Below, in pieces: positions 24,184-32,665 of a DNA stretch of 64,000 nucleotides. The stretch spans positions 2,728,001 through 2,792,000 of the forward strand of contig NZ_CP104275.1 in NCBI RefSeq assembly GCF_025244925.1, given 5' to 3'. Positions within the stretch are counted from its first letter, which is position 1. Each line of letters starts with the position of its first letter. The notes below the pieces were generated by a model, which worked only from the letters and a program-made list of their open reading frames with translations, was not told the origin of the DNA and ran no database searches. This stretch comes from Arthrobacter zhaoxinii. GTDB taxonomy: Bacteria; Actinomycetota; Actinomycetes; Actinomycetales; Micrococcaceae. The position numbers and the translations under genes were made by a program.

Positions 24184-24753
24184 CTACTCTTCGGTGGCTG
24201 CTTCTGCTGCCGGAGCTTCTTCTGCAGCGGCCGGGGCCTCTTCTGCAGCGGAGGCAGCGGGAGCGCCGCTTTCCTCTTCAAGCTTCGTACGCAGAGCGTC
24301 AGCCGCACGGGCGAGCATGGACATCGGTGCCTGGAGGACACCGGCGACGCGTGCAAGCTGGAGCTCACGGGACTCAAGGGCAGCCAGTGCGGCTACGCCG
24401 GCGGCATCCAGGGCATTGCCCTCGAAGACACCGGTCTTGATGATGAGCTGCGGGTTGGTCTTGGCAAAATCCGTCAGGCTCTTTGCAGCTGCAACTGCGT
24501 CACCCTTGATGAAGGCAATTGCAGTAGGTCCGGCAAGCTGGCCTTCGAACGCGTCGATGCCGGCTTCCTTGGCTGCAATGCCAGTCAGGGTGTTCTTTAC
24601 GACCGAGTACTTGGTGTCCTGGCCGAGCGAACGACGCAGCTCCTTGAGCTGTGCAACGGTGAGCCCGCGGTATTCGGTTAGGACAGCAGCGGTCGATTCC
24701 TTGAAATCGGTGGTGATCTCCTCGACTGCTGACACCTTTGTTGGCGTTGCCAT
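24184..24753 (-). CDS. rplJ: 50S ribosomal protein L10
   Basis: The 189-residue stalk base protein. It starts at ATG 24753 (MATPTKVSAVEEIT) with AGGAGG 4 nt upstream. It shows the YRGLTVAQLKELRRSL segment of L10 and an Ala/Glu-rich C-terminal tail that anchors L7/L12 dimers. A 240-nt leader with a terminator-like hairpin precedes it, fitting the known autogenous control by L10-L12 complexes. Confidence 0.98.
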   Translation of the reverse strand: MATPTKVSAVEEITTDFKESTAAVLTEYRGLTVAQLKELRRSLGQDTKYSVVKNTLTGIAAKEAGIDAFEGQLAGPTAIAFIKGDAVAAAKSLTDFAKTNPQLIIKTGVFEGNALDAAGVAALAALESRELQLARVAGVLQAPMSMLARAADALRTKLEEESGAPAASAAEEAPAAAEEAPAAEAATEE

Positions 24754-25028
24754 AACCCTCCTTCCGGGGAAATAGTGCCGGTGGATCGGGTCCCGAACAT
24801 AAAAAACGCCCCGGGCAGATGCACGGGGCTTCACTCAACGGACACACAAAGTTCCGGAGTTCAGTTCGTTCACCTGCGCAGGCCGCCCTATCAAGGGACT
24901 TTCGGATGTTTCTCCAACCGGGTTCCACGCGTGGAGGGCTGAAGGTTCAGCCTTACGGTGGGATTGAATGCACATCGACCGACGGTCTTTGGTAGTTCCA
25001 GAGTACGGGAGAATCCGGCAGGGAACAA
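24754..25028 (-). ncRNA. Candidate rplJ (L10) leader region with promoter
   Basis: The region between rplJ and the GNAT gene has no protein gene. On the minus strand TTGTTC (25023-25028) and TACTCT (25000-25005) with a 17-bp spacer form a good promoter starting near 24993. The RNA then contains CCAAAGACCGTCGGTCG and GGCGGCCTGCGCAGGTG, which resemble the L10-binding leader core, and ends in the hairpin at 24801-24829. The assignment rests on memory of the leader family, not a search. Confidence 0.6.
24801..24829 (-). terminator. Attenuator-like terminator in the rplJ leader
   Basis: Minus-strand GCCCCG pairs with CGGGGC around a 10-base loop and is followed by a G and six T residues. It lies inside the transcript, 48 nt before the rplJ start, so it is better read as a regulated terminator than as an operon end. 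Confidence 0.65.
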
Positions 25029-25072
25029 ATCCCGGCAGCGGTGCCTGCTCGGACGGCAGCCGCACCCGGATT

Positions 25073-26155
25073 TCACTCGGCGGACAGCTCCTTTTGCCAC
25101 TCTCCGGAGTAGCCGATGGCCCGGAACCCCAGCCGCTCATTGATGGAGAGCATGTGGCGGTTTTCCTCGGCGTTCCAGGTGTAAACCCGGAGCGCTTCGG
25201 GAACCGCCTCCCGGAGGCGGACCAGGTTCGCGGCTTTGAGCAGCATGCCCAGCCGGTTCCCCCGGTGGCCTTCCAGCACCAGGGTGTCGTCCTGGTAAAC
25301 CACAGCGGGGTTGTTGCGGAAAACCTCCAGGACAGTGTGGCCGGCAAGCTCACCGGTGGCAACGTGCCGGGCGGCGCTGACCAGCACCTCTGCGTCCATG
25401 TCGCGGGCCAGACCCTCGGCTTCCCGCACCCGGGCTTCGTCCCAGACTTCCTCCGCCAGGTCCAGTCCTCCCATGGGTGCATCGGTGCTCATCTTCTGCC
25501 GCAGACGTGCGTAGGCCGCTATCAGGTCCTCGGGACATGCGCCGCTCCAGAACACGAGTTCGTAGCCTGCTCCCGCGGCGGTCCTCGCCTGTTCCAGCAC
25601 GGCCTCATCATCTGCAGGGCTTCCCAGCTCGAGCCGGCTGACGCGGTCCACCAGTTCCAGCCGGAAACCCAACGCGGAAGCGAATAAGGCGGCGGCGTCC
25701 TGCGGGACCAGCGACGCGTTGCCGGCGAACGGTCCCGCCGGCTCACCGGAGAGCAAATGGTCCGTCTCCGCCATGAGCATGCGCCGGTTGTCCACCACCG
25801 CCAGTTGCTCCGCCGCGGCGTAGAGCCGCGTTCCGACGCCGCGGCGTCGGGCGGAAGGTGCCACCACAATGTCGACCGTTCCACTGTGCAGGTTGTCGGT
25901 CAGCGGGAGGTTTATCTGGGCCACCCCCACGATGTCGGCCCCGGCACGGGCGGCCAGGAGCTCTCGCCGCCGGGTCGGGGTGCTCCCCCGGCCGGCAAGC
26001 TGCGCCTGCGGCGGACCGTAAAAGTCATTGTTGCCCCAGAATTCCTGCTGCTGGGCATTGAACAGTTCGGCAACGGCAACGAAGTCCGCCGCCCCCGGTG
26101 CGTCCAGTCCGGCCGGAACGGCAATCGGCTCAATCGAGACCTGCATCTGCGTCAT
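25073..26155 (-). CDS. GNAT-family N-acetyltransferase, two GNAT domains
   Basis: A 360-residue protein with two acetyl-CoA-binding motifs. The first is near residue 105 (VAPSARRRGVGTRLYAAAEQ) and the second near residue 300 (EGHRGNRLGMLLKAANL). The tandem layout recalls MshD, but mshD is present elsewhere in this window. Start ATG 26155 with GGAAGGA 8 nt upstream. It is inserted between the rplKA terminator and the rplJ promoter, so it probably has its own control. Substrate unknown. Confidence 0.8.
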   Translation of the reverse strand: MTQMQVSIEPIAVPAGLDAPGAADFVAVAELFNAQQQEFWGNNDFYGPPQAQLAGRGSTPTRRRELLAARAGADIVGVAQINLPLTDNLHSGTVDIVVAPSARRRGVGTRLYAAAEQLAVVDNRRMLMAETDHLLSGEPAGPFAGNASLVPQDAAALFASALGFRLELVDRVSRLELGSPADDEAVLEQARTAAGAGYELVFWSGACPEDLIAAYARLRQKMSTDAPMGGLDLAEEVWDEARVREAEGLARDMDAEVLVSAARHVATGELAGHTVLEVFRNNPAVVYQDDTLVLEGHRGNRLGMLLKAANLVRLREAVPEALRVYTWNAEENRHMLSINERLGFRAIGYSGEWQKELSAE

Positions 26156-26211
26156 GGCCGACATCCTTCCGCACGCAGTCCCCGATACCAAACGCCAAGG
26201 CCCGGGAACAC

Positions 26212-26244
26212 AAAAAAGCGGCCGCAGCGAAAAGCTGCGGCCGC
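26212..26244 (-). terminator. rplKA terminator
   Basis: On the minus strand an 11-bp perfect stem (GCGGCCGCAGC) with a 5-base loop is followed by six T residues. It lies 37 nt after the rplA stop and is a canonical intrinsic terminator. Confidence 0.92.
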
Positions 26245-26281
26245 CCTTTGGAGGGGAAGAATCCCCAGGTACTACTGCTGA

Positions 26282-26989
26282 CTATGCGTCTGCGAGGACC
26301 TTGGTGACGTTGGGATCAACGCTGATGCTCGGGCCGAACGTGGTGGACACGGTCGCCTTGGAGATGTAGCGGCCCTTTGCTGCGGACGGCTTGAGGCGAA
26401 GGACCTCTTCCAGAGCTGCTGCGTAGTTCTCAGCCAGCTTCTGGGCGTCGAAGGACACCTTGCCGATGATGAAGTGCAGGTTGGAGTGCTTGTCGACGCG
26501 GAAGTCGATCTTGCCACCCTTGATGTCCGTGACAGCCTTGGCCACGTTCGGGGTAACCGTACCGGTCTTCGGGTTCGGCATGAGGTTACGCGGGCCGAGC
26601 ACGCGGCCCAGGCGGCCGACCTTGCCCATCATGTCCGGGGTAGCCACTGCGGCGTCGAAGTCGGTCCAGCCTGCTGCAACCTTTTCGATCATGTCGTCGG
26701 AACCAACGAAGTCGGCGCCGGCAGCGATTGCTGCTTCAGCCTTCTCGCCGGTTGCGAAAACGAGGACGCGGGCCGTCTTGCCGGTGCCGTGGGGCAGGTT
26801 GACCGTGCCGCGGACCATCTGGTCAGCCTTACGGGGGTCAACGCCCAGGCGGAAAGCCACCTCAACGGTTGCGTCGAACTTGGAAGGATTGGTGTCCTTC
26901 GCCAGCTCTACAGCCTCGACCGGTGCGTACTGCTTGTCCGCATCGATCTTGGCTGCAGCTGCTTCATATGCTTTGCTGCGCTTTGCCAT
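26282..26989 (-). CDS. rplA: 50S ribosomal protein L1
   Basis: The 235-residue L1 forms the mobile E-site stalk. [16 protein letters not shown] at the start and the [20 protein letters not shown] signature identify it. It lies 113 nt downstream of rplK in the usual rplK-rplA pair and ends at a strong terminator. Confidence 0.98.
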   Translation of the reverse strand: MAKRSKAYEAAAAKIDADKQYAPVEAVELAKDTNPSKFDATVEVAFRLGVDPRKADQMVRGTVNLPHGTGKTARVLVFATGEKAEAAIAAGADFVGSDDMIEKVAAGWTDFDAAVATPDMMGKVGRLGRVLGPRNLMPNPKTGTVTPNVAKAVTDIKGGKIDFRVDKHSNLHFIIGKVSFDAQKLAENYAAALEEVLRLKPSAAKGRYISKATVSTTFGPSISVDPNVTKVLADA

Positions 26990-27102
26990 CTGCTTTTTCT
27001 CCTTGTGCAGTTGTGGTCTATCGGACCGCGCCCGGCCCTGCCACGCGCCGTCGCCCGTTAGGGGCGGCGGCAGTTATGTGAAATTGAAACCAGTACGGGG
27101 AC

Positions 27103-27534
27103 TTAGCCCTGTACGGTGATGCCCATCGAGCGGGCGGTGCCTGCGATGATCTTGGCAGCTGCCTGGACATCGTTGGCGTTGAGGTCTTCCATCTTCATGG
27201 TGGCGATCTCTTCGACCTGAGCCTGGGTCAGGTTGGCAACCTTGGTGGTGTGCGGGGTTGCGGAACCCTTGGCTACACCGGCAGCCTTCTTGATCAGCTG
27301 TGCAGCCGGAGGGGTCTTCGTGATGAAGGTGAAGGAACGGTCTTCGTAGACGGTGATTTCCACCGGGATAACGTTGCCGCGCTGGGATTCCGTTGCAGCG
27401 TTGTACTGCTTGCAGAATTCCATGATGTTGACACCGTGCTGGCCAAGTGCCGGACCAATCGGAGGAGCCGGGTTGGCGGCGCCTGCGTTGATCTGCAGCT
27501 TGATGAGGCCGGTGACCTTTTTCTTGGGGGCCAT
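27103..27534 (-). CDS. rplK: 50S ribosomal protein L11
   Basis: The 143-residue L11 binds the GTPase centre of 23S rRNA. The start [18 protein letters not shown] and the proline-rich [20 protein letters not shown] are diagnostic. It is downstream of nusG by 129 nt. Confidence 0.98.
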   Translation of the reverse strand: MAPKKKVTGLIKLQINAGAANPAPPIGPALGQHGVNIMEFCKQYNAATESQRGNVIPVEITVYEDRSFTFITKTPPAAQLIKKAAGVAKGSATPHTTKVANLTQAQVEEIATMKMEDLNANDVQAAAKIIAGTARSMGITVQG

Positions 27535-27592
27535 GAAAGGGTCCTTCTCTAAATTATGTTCCCGAAGGACAGGAGCGTCCGTCCGGGGTGGT

Positions 27593-27652
27593 GGCCGCCA
27601 TGGCTTGGCGGCCGGACGCTGTCTGCAGGTTAAAGCGGACCTGCGGGCAGCG
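27593..27652 (-). other. nusG-rplK intergenic stem-loops
   Basis: Two inverted repeats lie side by side: GGCCGCC/GGCGGCC (27593-27613) and a 14-bp imperfect repeat CGCTG...CAGCG (27617-27652). They sit where autogenous control of rplKA by L1 is expected, but the second stem has two mismatches in the minus-strand RNA. Function is unproven. Confidence 0.35.
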
Positions 27653-27663
27653 AAGTCTGGAAG

Positions 27664-28437
27664 CTACTGGAGCTTGGTGACCTGGCCGAAGCCAAGGGTC
27701 ACAGGCGTCTCGCGCTCGAAGATGGTCACGAGAACCACCAGCTGCTGGGATTCGGGCTTGATCTCGGAGATCGTGGCCTGAAGCGTTTCGAACGGTCCTT
27801 CGTTGACCGTGACGGGCTCGCCGATTTCGAAGTCCACTGCAATGTTCGACGACTGCTGCTGCGCGGGCTTGCCGGCCTCGGTCTTGGGCGAAACCACGGT
27901 GTGCTCGAGCATCGAGTACACCTCGGAGAGGCTCAGCGGAGTCGGGTTGTGTGCGTTGCCAACGAAGCCGGTGACGCCGGGAGTGTGCCGGACAACGCCC
28001 CAGGACTCATCGGTGAGGTTCATGCGCACCAGCACGTAGCCGGGGATACGCACGCGGTTGACGATCTTCCGCGTGGTGTTCTTGATCTCGACGACTTCCT
28101 CCATCGGGACCTGGATCTCGAAGATGTCCTCTTCCATGTCCAGTGTCTGGATGCGGGTCTCAAGGTTGGACTTCACGCGGTTTTCGTAGCCGGCGTAGGA
28201 GTGGATGACGTACCAGTCACCCTCCTGGCGGCGCAGCTTGGCCTTGAAGGCCTCGGCCGGATCTTCCTCAGGCTCAGCGTCTTCTGCGGAATCAGCAGCT
28301 TCTTCAGCTGCGTTTTCTTCGTCGGCCGATGCATCAACAGCAGCGGGCGCCTCGTCGACGTCGGCTGCGGCGATCTGATCCTCGGTATCCAGATCAGCGT
28401 TGTCATTGATCTGTGATTCGAGTTCTTGCTCGGACAC
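27664..28437 (-). CDS. nusG: Transcription antitermination/termination factor NusG
   Basis: A 257-residue NusG. After an acidic, Ala/Glu-rich N-terminal extension of about 70 residues comes the NGN domain ([19 protein letters not shown]) and then the KOW domain ([20 protein letters not shown]). NusG links RNA polymerase to Rho or to the ribosome. The acidic extension is common in actinobacteria. It follows secE by 94 nt. Confidence 0.97.
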   Translation of the reverse strand: MSEQELESQINDNADLDTEDQIAAADVDEAPAAVDASADEENAAEEAADSAEDAEPEEDPAEAFKAKLRRQEGDWYVIHSYAGYENRVKSNLETRIQTLDMEEDIFEIQVPMEEVVEIKNTTRKIVNRVRIPGYVLVRMNLTDESWGVVRHTPGVTGFVGNAHNPTPLSLSEVYSMLEHTVVSPKTEAGKPAQQQSSNIAVDFEIGEPVTVNEGPFETLQATISEIKPESQQLVVLVTIFERETPVTLGFGQVTKLQ

Positions 28438-28531
28438 GTAGATTCCTGCTTTCTTCTTCAGAGCACTATCGGGTTTGTCACTAGCTCATGGTCTCCGGTT
28501 CCGCCCAGCGGGCGAAGCCTTAGGTCTTTGG

Positions 28532-28813
28532 CTAGCTTTCGCCGCCGCCCGAGCCGAAGATCCACAGTGCGCCCCTGCCAAAGGCAAAGTCGAGAGCCGT
28601 AACGATAAGCATCATCACCAGCACGAACGCGAGGACAACGAGTGTGTACCTCAGCAGTTCCTTACGGGTGGGGGTGACGACCTTTTTGAGTTCGGCGATC
28701 ACCTGGCGCAGGAAGAGAGCGATACCGGCGAAGAAACCCCGCTTTTTGGGCCCGCTGGAGGGGTGTCCCTTGGAGCTGCTGGCAGCTGTCTCGGTCACCT
28801 TCGCCTCACTCAT
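28532..28813 (-). CDS. secE: Preprotein translocase subunit SecE
   Basis: A 93-residue single-span SecE. A basic amphipathic segment (FLRQVIAELKKVVTPTRKEL) is followed by one membrane helix (YTLVVLAFVLVMMLIVTALD). The start ATG 28813 (MSEAKVTET) is the usual position; the upstream in-frame sequence runs into the tRNA. It lies between tRNA-Trp and nusG. Confidence 0.96.
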   Translation of the reverse strand: MSEAKVTETAASSSKGHPSSGPKKRGFFAGIALFLRQVIAELKKVVTPTRKELLRYTLVVLAFVLVMMLIVTALDFAFGRGALWIFGSGGGES

Positions 28814-28897
28814 CTGTGTCGGTTCACAATCGCAGCATGCGCTGGGACTGCTCATTCCATGAAGGACTGCTGAGCTGCCGGAAATGACAGTTCTGCG

Positions 28898-28970
28898 CAG
28901 GGCAGACAGGACTCGAACCTGCAACCTGCGGTTTTGGAGACCGCTGCGCTACCAATTGCGCCACTACCCT
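28898..28970 (-). tRNA. trpT: tRNA-Trp (CCA)
   Basis: The minus strand folds as a 73-nt cloverleaf. The acceptor AGGGTAG pairs with CTGCCCT, the D-loop contains AATTGGTAGC, the anticodon is CCA in CTCCAAA, the T-arm has GGTTCGAGTCC, and the discriminator is G, as usual for Trp. No CCA is encoded. Confidence 0.96.
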
Positions 28971-28996
28971 ATGGAGGAAAATTTCCCTACCGCACC

Positions 28997-29002
28997 ATTG
29001 TA
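28997..29002 (-). promoter_or_regulatory. Candidate tRNA-Trp promoter -10
   Basis: TACAAT on the minus strand lies 26 nt before the tRNA-Trp 5' end. No clear -35 is seen 17 bp upstream. It may drive tRNA-Trp and, by read-through, secE-nusG. Confidence 0.45.
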
Positions 29003-29264
29003 GCCACAGCGGAAGGACGTTAGTTTCCCAACAGGTCCGCTTGCAAGACACAATCCACTCGAAAGACACGAGACAGCGCGGTGAGGACAACCACCGAAGA
29101 ACCAGTCTACGCAAACTTTGGCGTCCCGTCGAACCGGGCGGCTCTGCCGCGGGCCGGGCGTGCCTGCGGCGCGGATTCCGAGCGCCTAAACTGGTGGAAT
29201 GCCGCCGTCGTCCGGCAGGACCGACGGGGCGCACCTAAGCTGCCACACACCAGACGGGAACCCC

Positions 29265-30485
29265 ATGTCTTCCACCGGCCGTATATCAGAGCGCATCGCA
29301 TCCATTGCCGAGTCCGCAACCCTGGCAGTGGATGCCAAGGCCAAGGCCCTCAAGGCGGCCGGGCGCCCGGTGATCGGTTTCGGCGCCGGGGAACCGGACT
29401 TTCCCACCCCCGACTACATTGTCGACGCCGCCGTGGACGCCGCCCGCCAGCCGCGCTTCCACCGCTACTCCCCCGCCGGAGGGCTGCCTGAACTGAAAAA
29501 GGCCATTGCGGCCAAGACCCTGCGGGACTCCGGTTACGCCGTCGAGCCCGCACAGGTCCTGGTGACCAACGGGGGCAAGCAGGCCGTGTACGAATCCTTC
29601 GCCACACTGCTGGATCCGGGCGACGAAGTCCTGGTTCCCACCCCGTACTGGACCACGTACCCGGAGGCGATCCGGCTGGCCGGCGGTGTTCCGGTGGAGG
29701 TCTTCGCCGGGCCGGAACAGGGCTACCTGGTGAGCGTCGAGCAGCTCGAGGCCGCCCGCACGGAACGCACCAAGGTCCTCCTTTTCGTCTCGCCGTCGAA
29801 CCCGACGGGCGCGGTGTACCCGCCGGAGCAGGTGGCGGAGATCGGGCGGTGGGCTGCGGAACACGGGCTGTGGGTCATCACGGACGAGATTTACGAGCAC
29901 CTGACGTACGACGGCGTGCCCTTTACCTCCATTGCCACGGCTGCACCGGAGCTCGGCGACAAGGTAATTGTGCTCAACGGCGTGGCCAAGACCTACGCCA
30001 TGACCGGCTGGCGGGTCGGCTGGATGATCGCCGCCCCGGACGTCATCAAGGCCGCCACCAACCTGCAGTCCCACCTGTCCTCCAACGTGTCCAACGTGTC
30101 GCAGATGGCGGCGCTGGCTGCGGTGTCGGGACCATTGACCGCCGTGGACGAAATGAAGCAGGCCTTTGACCGCCGCCGCAAGGCCATGGTTTCGGCCCTG
30201 AACTCGATTGACGGTGTGGAGTGCCCCATGCCCGAAGGTGCGTTCTACGCCTACGCGGATGTCCGCGGACTGCTTGGACGCGAGTTCCCGGGCAAGAACG
30301 GTCCGGTCCGGCCGCAGACCTCCGCCGAGCTGGCAGCCCTGATCCTGGATACCGTGGAAGTTGCCGTGGTGCCGGGCGAAGCCTTCGGCCCCTCGGGCTA
30401 CCTCCGCCTCTCGTACGCCCTGGGCGACGAAGACCTCGCCGTCGGCATGGAGCGGCTGCAGGACTTCCTCGGCAAGGGCCGGTAG
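29265..30485 (+). CDS. PLP-dependent aminotransferase, AspC-like class I
   Basis: A 406-residue class I aminotransferase, most likely aspartate or a related amino acid. [15 protein letters not shown] and [10 protein letters not shown] are present, the PLP lysine lies in [18 protein letters not shown], and the substrate Arg is near GYLRLSYA. I chose ATG 29265 because the family begins close to [11 protein letters not shown]. However, TAAACT ends 6 nt before an in-frame ATG at 29199, so a leaderless 428-residue form is possible. It converges on the response regulator gene with a 4-nt gap. Confidence 0.88.
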   Translation: MSSTGRISERIASIAESATLAVDAKAKALKAAGRPVIGFGAGEPDFPTPDYIVDAAVDAARQPRFHRYSPAGGLPELKKAIAAKTLRDSGYAVEPAQVLVTNGGKQAVYESFATLLDPGDEVLVPTPYWTTYPEAIRLAGGVPVEVFAGPEQGYLVSVEQLEAARTERTKVLLFVSPSNPTGAVYPPEQVAEIGRWAAEHGLWVITDEIYEHLTYDGVPFTSIATAAPELGDKVIVLNGVAKTYAMTGWRVGWMIAAPDVIKAATNLQSHLSSNVSNVSQMAALAAVSGPLTAVDEMKQAFDRRRKAMVSALNSIDGVECPMPEGAFYAYADVRGLLGREFPGKNGPVRPQTSAELAALILDTVEVAVVPGEAFGPSGYLRLSYALGDEDLAVGMERLQDFLGKGR

Positions 30486-30489
30486 GCAG

Positions 30490-31149
30490 CTAGAGCAGGC
30501 GGCGGTCCGCGGCCCAGCGGGTGAGCTCGTGCCGTGAGGAGAGCTGGAGTTTGCGCAGCACCGAGGAAACATGGGTTTCCACGGTCTTCACGGAAATAAA
30601 CAGCTCGCGGGCCACCTCCTTGTAGCTGTAGCCGCGGGCGATCAGCCGCATGACCTCCAGTTCGCGCGCCGAGAGACGGTCCAGTTCGTCATCGACCGCC
30701 ACGCTCGCCGTACCGAAGGCATCAAGCACGAATCCGGCCAGGCGGGGCGAGAAGACGGCGTCGCCGCCGGCCACCCGGACAACGGCGTCGGAAATCTCCG
30801 GCCCGGAGATGGTTTTGGTGACGTAGCCGCGGGCACCGGCACGGATCACCGTCACCACGTCTTCGGCGGCGTCGGACACGCTCAGCGCCAGGAACCTGGT
30901 GACCCCGAGCAGCCCGGCGCACCCGGCGAGCACTTCCGCGCCGCCGCCGCCGTTGCCGCCGGGCAGGTGGACGTCCAGGAGGACGACGGCGGGCCGCCGG
31001 GCCGTGATCACTGCAACTGCCGTTTCCACGCTGTCTGCTTCGGCCACCACGTTGATCCGTGCGTCCAGGTCCGCCCGGAGGCCGGAGCGGAAAATGGCAT
31101 GGTCATCGACCACCACGACGTCGATGGGCAGCTGCGGGTGGGCCGTCAT
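30490..31149 (-). CDS. LuxR/NarL-family response regulator
   Basis: A 219-residue regulator. The receiver has acidic residues in VVVDDH, phospho-acceptor Asp59 (VVLLDVHLPG) and Lys112 (GYVTKT). The GerE-type helix-turn-helix (LSARELEVMRLIARGYSYKE) covers about residues 155-215. It overlaps the upstream kinase gene by 4 nt and is its partner. The TCAGGG array at 32594-32631 is its likely target. The gene set resembles LiaSR or the streptomycete MacRS envelope-stress systems; the signal is unknown. Confidence 0.9.
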   Translation of the reverse strand: MTAHPQLPIDVVVVDDHAIFRSGLRADLDARINVVAEADSVETAVAVITARRPAVVLLDVHLPGGNGGGGAEVLAGCAGLLGVTRFLALSVSDAAEDVVTVIRAGARGYVTKTISGPEISDAVVRVAGGDAVFSPRLAGFVLDAFGTASVAVDDELDRLSARELEVMRLIARGYSYKEVARELFISVKTVETHVSSVLRKLQLSSRHELTRWAADRRLL

Positions 31150-32531
31150 TGAGGTTGTGCTCCGTTGCTCGAGACATGGATTGGAGAGTTCTTCCCGGCC
31201 TCCCGGGGGCGTGCTGCCCTGGCGCCGTGCGCCGTATTGCCCGCGGTACCGCCCGTTCCCGGCTCACCGGAACCGTTCTCGGGGCCGTTCGGCAGCGGCA
31301 GCACCAGCCGGACCTCGGTGCCGTCCGAAGTGCTGCGGATGGCGGCGCTGCCCCCGGCGCGCTGCATCCGTCCGATAATGGAGCCGCGCACACCGATGCG
31401 GTCCGGGGGCACCGCCTCCGGATCGAATCCGGGCCCGCGGTCCCGCACAAAGACTTCGAGCTGCTCGGGCCGGCATTCAACATAAACGGAAACCGTTCCG
31501 CCGGCATGCTGCGCAGCGTTGAGCACGGCCGCCCGGGCGGCGGAGGCCAGGGCTTCGGTCCGCTCATCCAGCTCCGCGTCCGAAACGGCCACCAGCTCAA
31601 TCGGGTGCCCGTAGGCGTCCTCTATTTCAGCAGCCATGCGGCGCAGGCATTCAACGAGGTGGTCTTCCGCCCGGGCCCGGTCAGAGTACAGCCACTGCCG
31701 CAGCTCCCTTTCCTGGGCCCGGGCGAGCCGGATCACATCCTGCTCGGAGCCGGCCCTTTTCTGGATCAGGGCCAGGGTCTGCAGGACCGAGTCGTGCAGG
31801 TGGGCCGCAATTTCAGCCCGTTCGGTCTGCCGGATCCGTCCGGACCGTTCCGCTTCCAGGTCCCGCCAGTGTTTTACGGCCCACGGTGTGAAAACCAGTG
31901 CCACGCCGGCCAGCACGGCGGCGGAGGCCAGCAGCCCGGACATCAGGACATCCCAGCTCACGGCCCCCGAGATAACCACCAGCACCCCGGCCACCACCAG
32001 CAGCAGGCCTGCTGTGAGCCGGATCAGGCCGGAGGCACGGTCCGCGCCGGCGCTGTTCATCAGCCCTGCCCGCCGGCGCTCATCCAACTGGGACCAGGCC
32101 AGCACCGCACCGCCGGCAATCGCGGCGACCGGAACAAACAGCCCCCAGTTCAGGTCCGCGCCCAGCCGCTGGGCAATGACGGCTGCAGCCACCAGCAGCA
32201 GGGCAAGGCCGGCTGCCACCTCCCGCTGCCCTGCCTTTCCTGGACCCTTTCCGGGACCGTGCGAAGGCACTGCGCCTTCCCGCAGCTGCCGGGCATAGTT
32301 CTCGGCAATACTGCGCGGGTTGGCGGAGACCTGCTCCTTTTTCTCCTGCTCCTCCTGCGTCGGCACCATGACCCACAGCCAGCCGTAGAGAATGACGCCG
32401 CTTCCGGCACCCAGCACCAGCACGGCCATGAGGATCCGGGTCAGCTTCACGGGCCAGCCCAGGTGTGCTGCGAGTCCGGCGCAGACGCCGGCAATAATCC
32501 GGTCGCGGGGACGCACCAAGGGTTCTCTCAT
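31146..32531 (-). CDS. PspC-domain sensor histidine kinase
   Basis: A 461-residue membrane kinase. An N-terminal PspC domain (about 1-60, DRIIAGVCAGLAAHLGWPV) with one span is followed by further hydrophobic spans near 103-145 and 168-216, then a HisKA_3 domain with His246 (EIAAHLHDSVLQTL), a HATPase domain with RDRGPGFDP, and a Pro/Gly-rich tail. ATG 32531 was chosen over an upstream TTG. A kinase carrying PspC suggests sensing of membrane state, and the divergent operon also encodes PspC proteins. Confidence 0.9.
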   Translation of the reverse strand: MREPLVRPRDRIIAGVCAGLAAHLGWPVKLTRILMAVLVLGAGSGVILYGWLWVMVPTQEEQEKKEQVSANPRSIAENYARQLREGAVPSHGPGKGPGKAGQREVAAGLALLLVAAAVIAQRLGADLNWGLFVPVAAIAGGAVLAWSQLDERRRAGLMNSAGADRASGLIRLTAGLLLVVAGVLVVISGAVSWDVLMSGLLASAAVLAGVALVFTPWAVKHWRDLEAERSGRIRQTERAEIAAHLHDSVLQTLALIQKRAGSEQDVIRLARAQERELRQWLYSDRARAEDHLVECLRRMAAEIEDAYGHPIELVAVSDAELDERTEALASAARAAVLNAAQHAGGTVSVYVECRPEQLEVFVRDRGPGFDPEAVPPDRIGVRGSIIGRMQRAGGSAAIRSTSDGTEVRLVLPLPNGPENGSGEPGTGGTAGNTAHGARAARPREAGKNSPIHVSSNGAQPQ

Positions 32532-32593
32532 GGCCCCATCCAAGCACGCCGGAGGTGCCGGGGACCGGCCCGGAGGCCAATTAGTGTGTTTCT

Positions 32594-32631
32594 TCAGGGC
32601 ACGTTCAGGGGCAGCTCAGGGTAGTCCCTGA
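32594..32631 (+). promoter_or_regulatory. TCAGGG repeat array, candidate response-regulator operator
   Basis: Three direct copies of TCAGGG (32594, 32605, 32616) repeat every 11 bp, and an inverted CCCTGA (32626-32631) makes TCAGGG-N4-CCCTGA with the third. The array ends where a -35 would lie for an AAGACT -10 at 32654-32659, 6 nt before the PspC gene. This is an activator-site layout in the divergent kinase-PspC region. Confidence 0.6.
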
Positions 32632-32665
32632 TGCGGCCGGGCGGCAGCGGGAGAAGACTGGAGGC

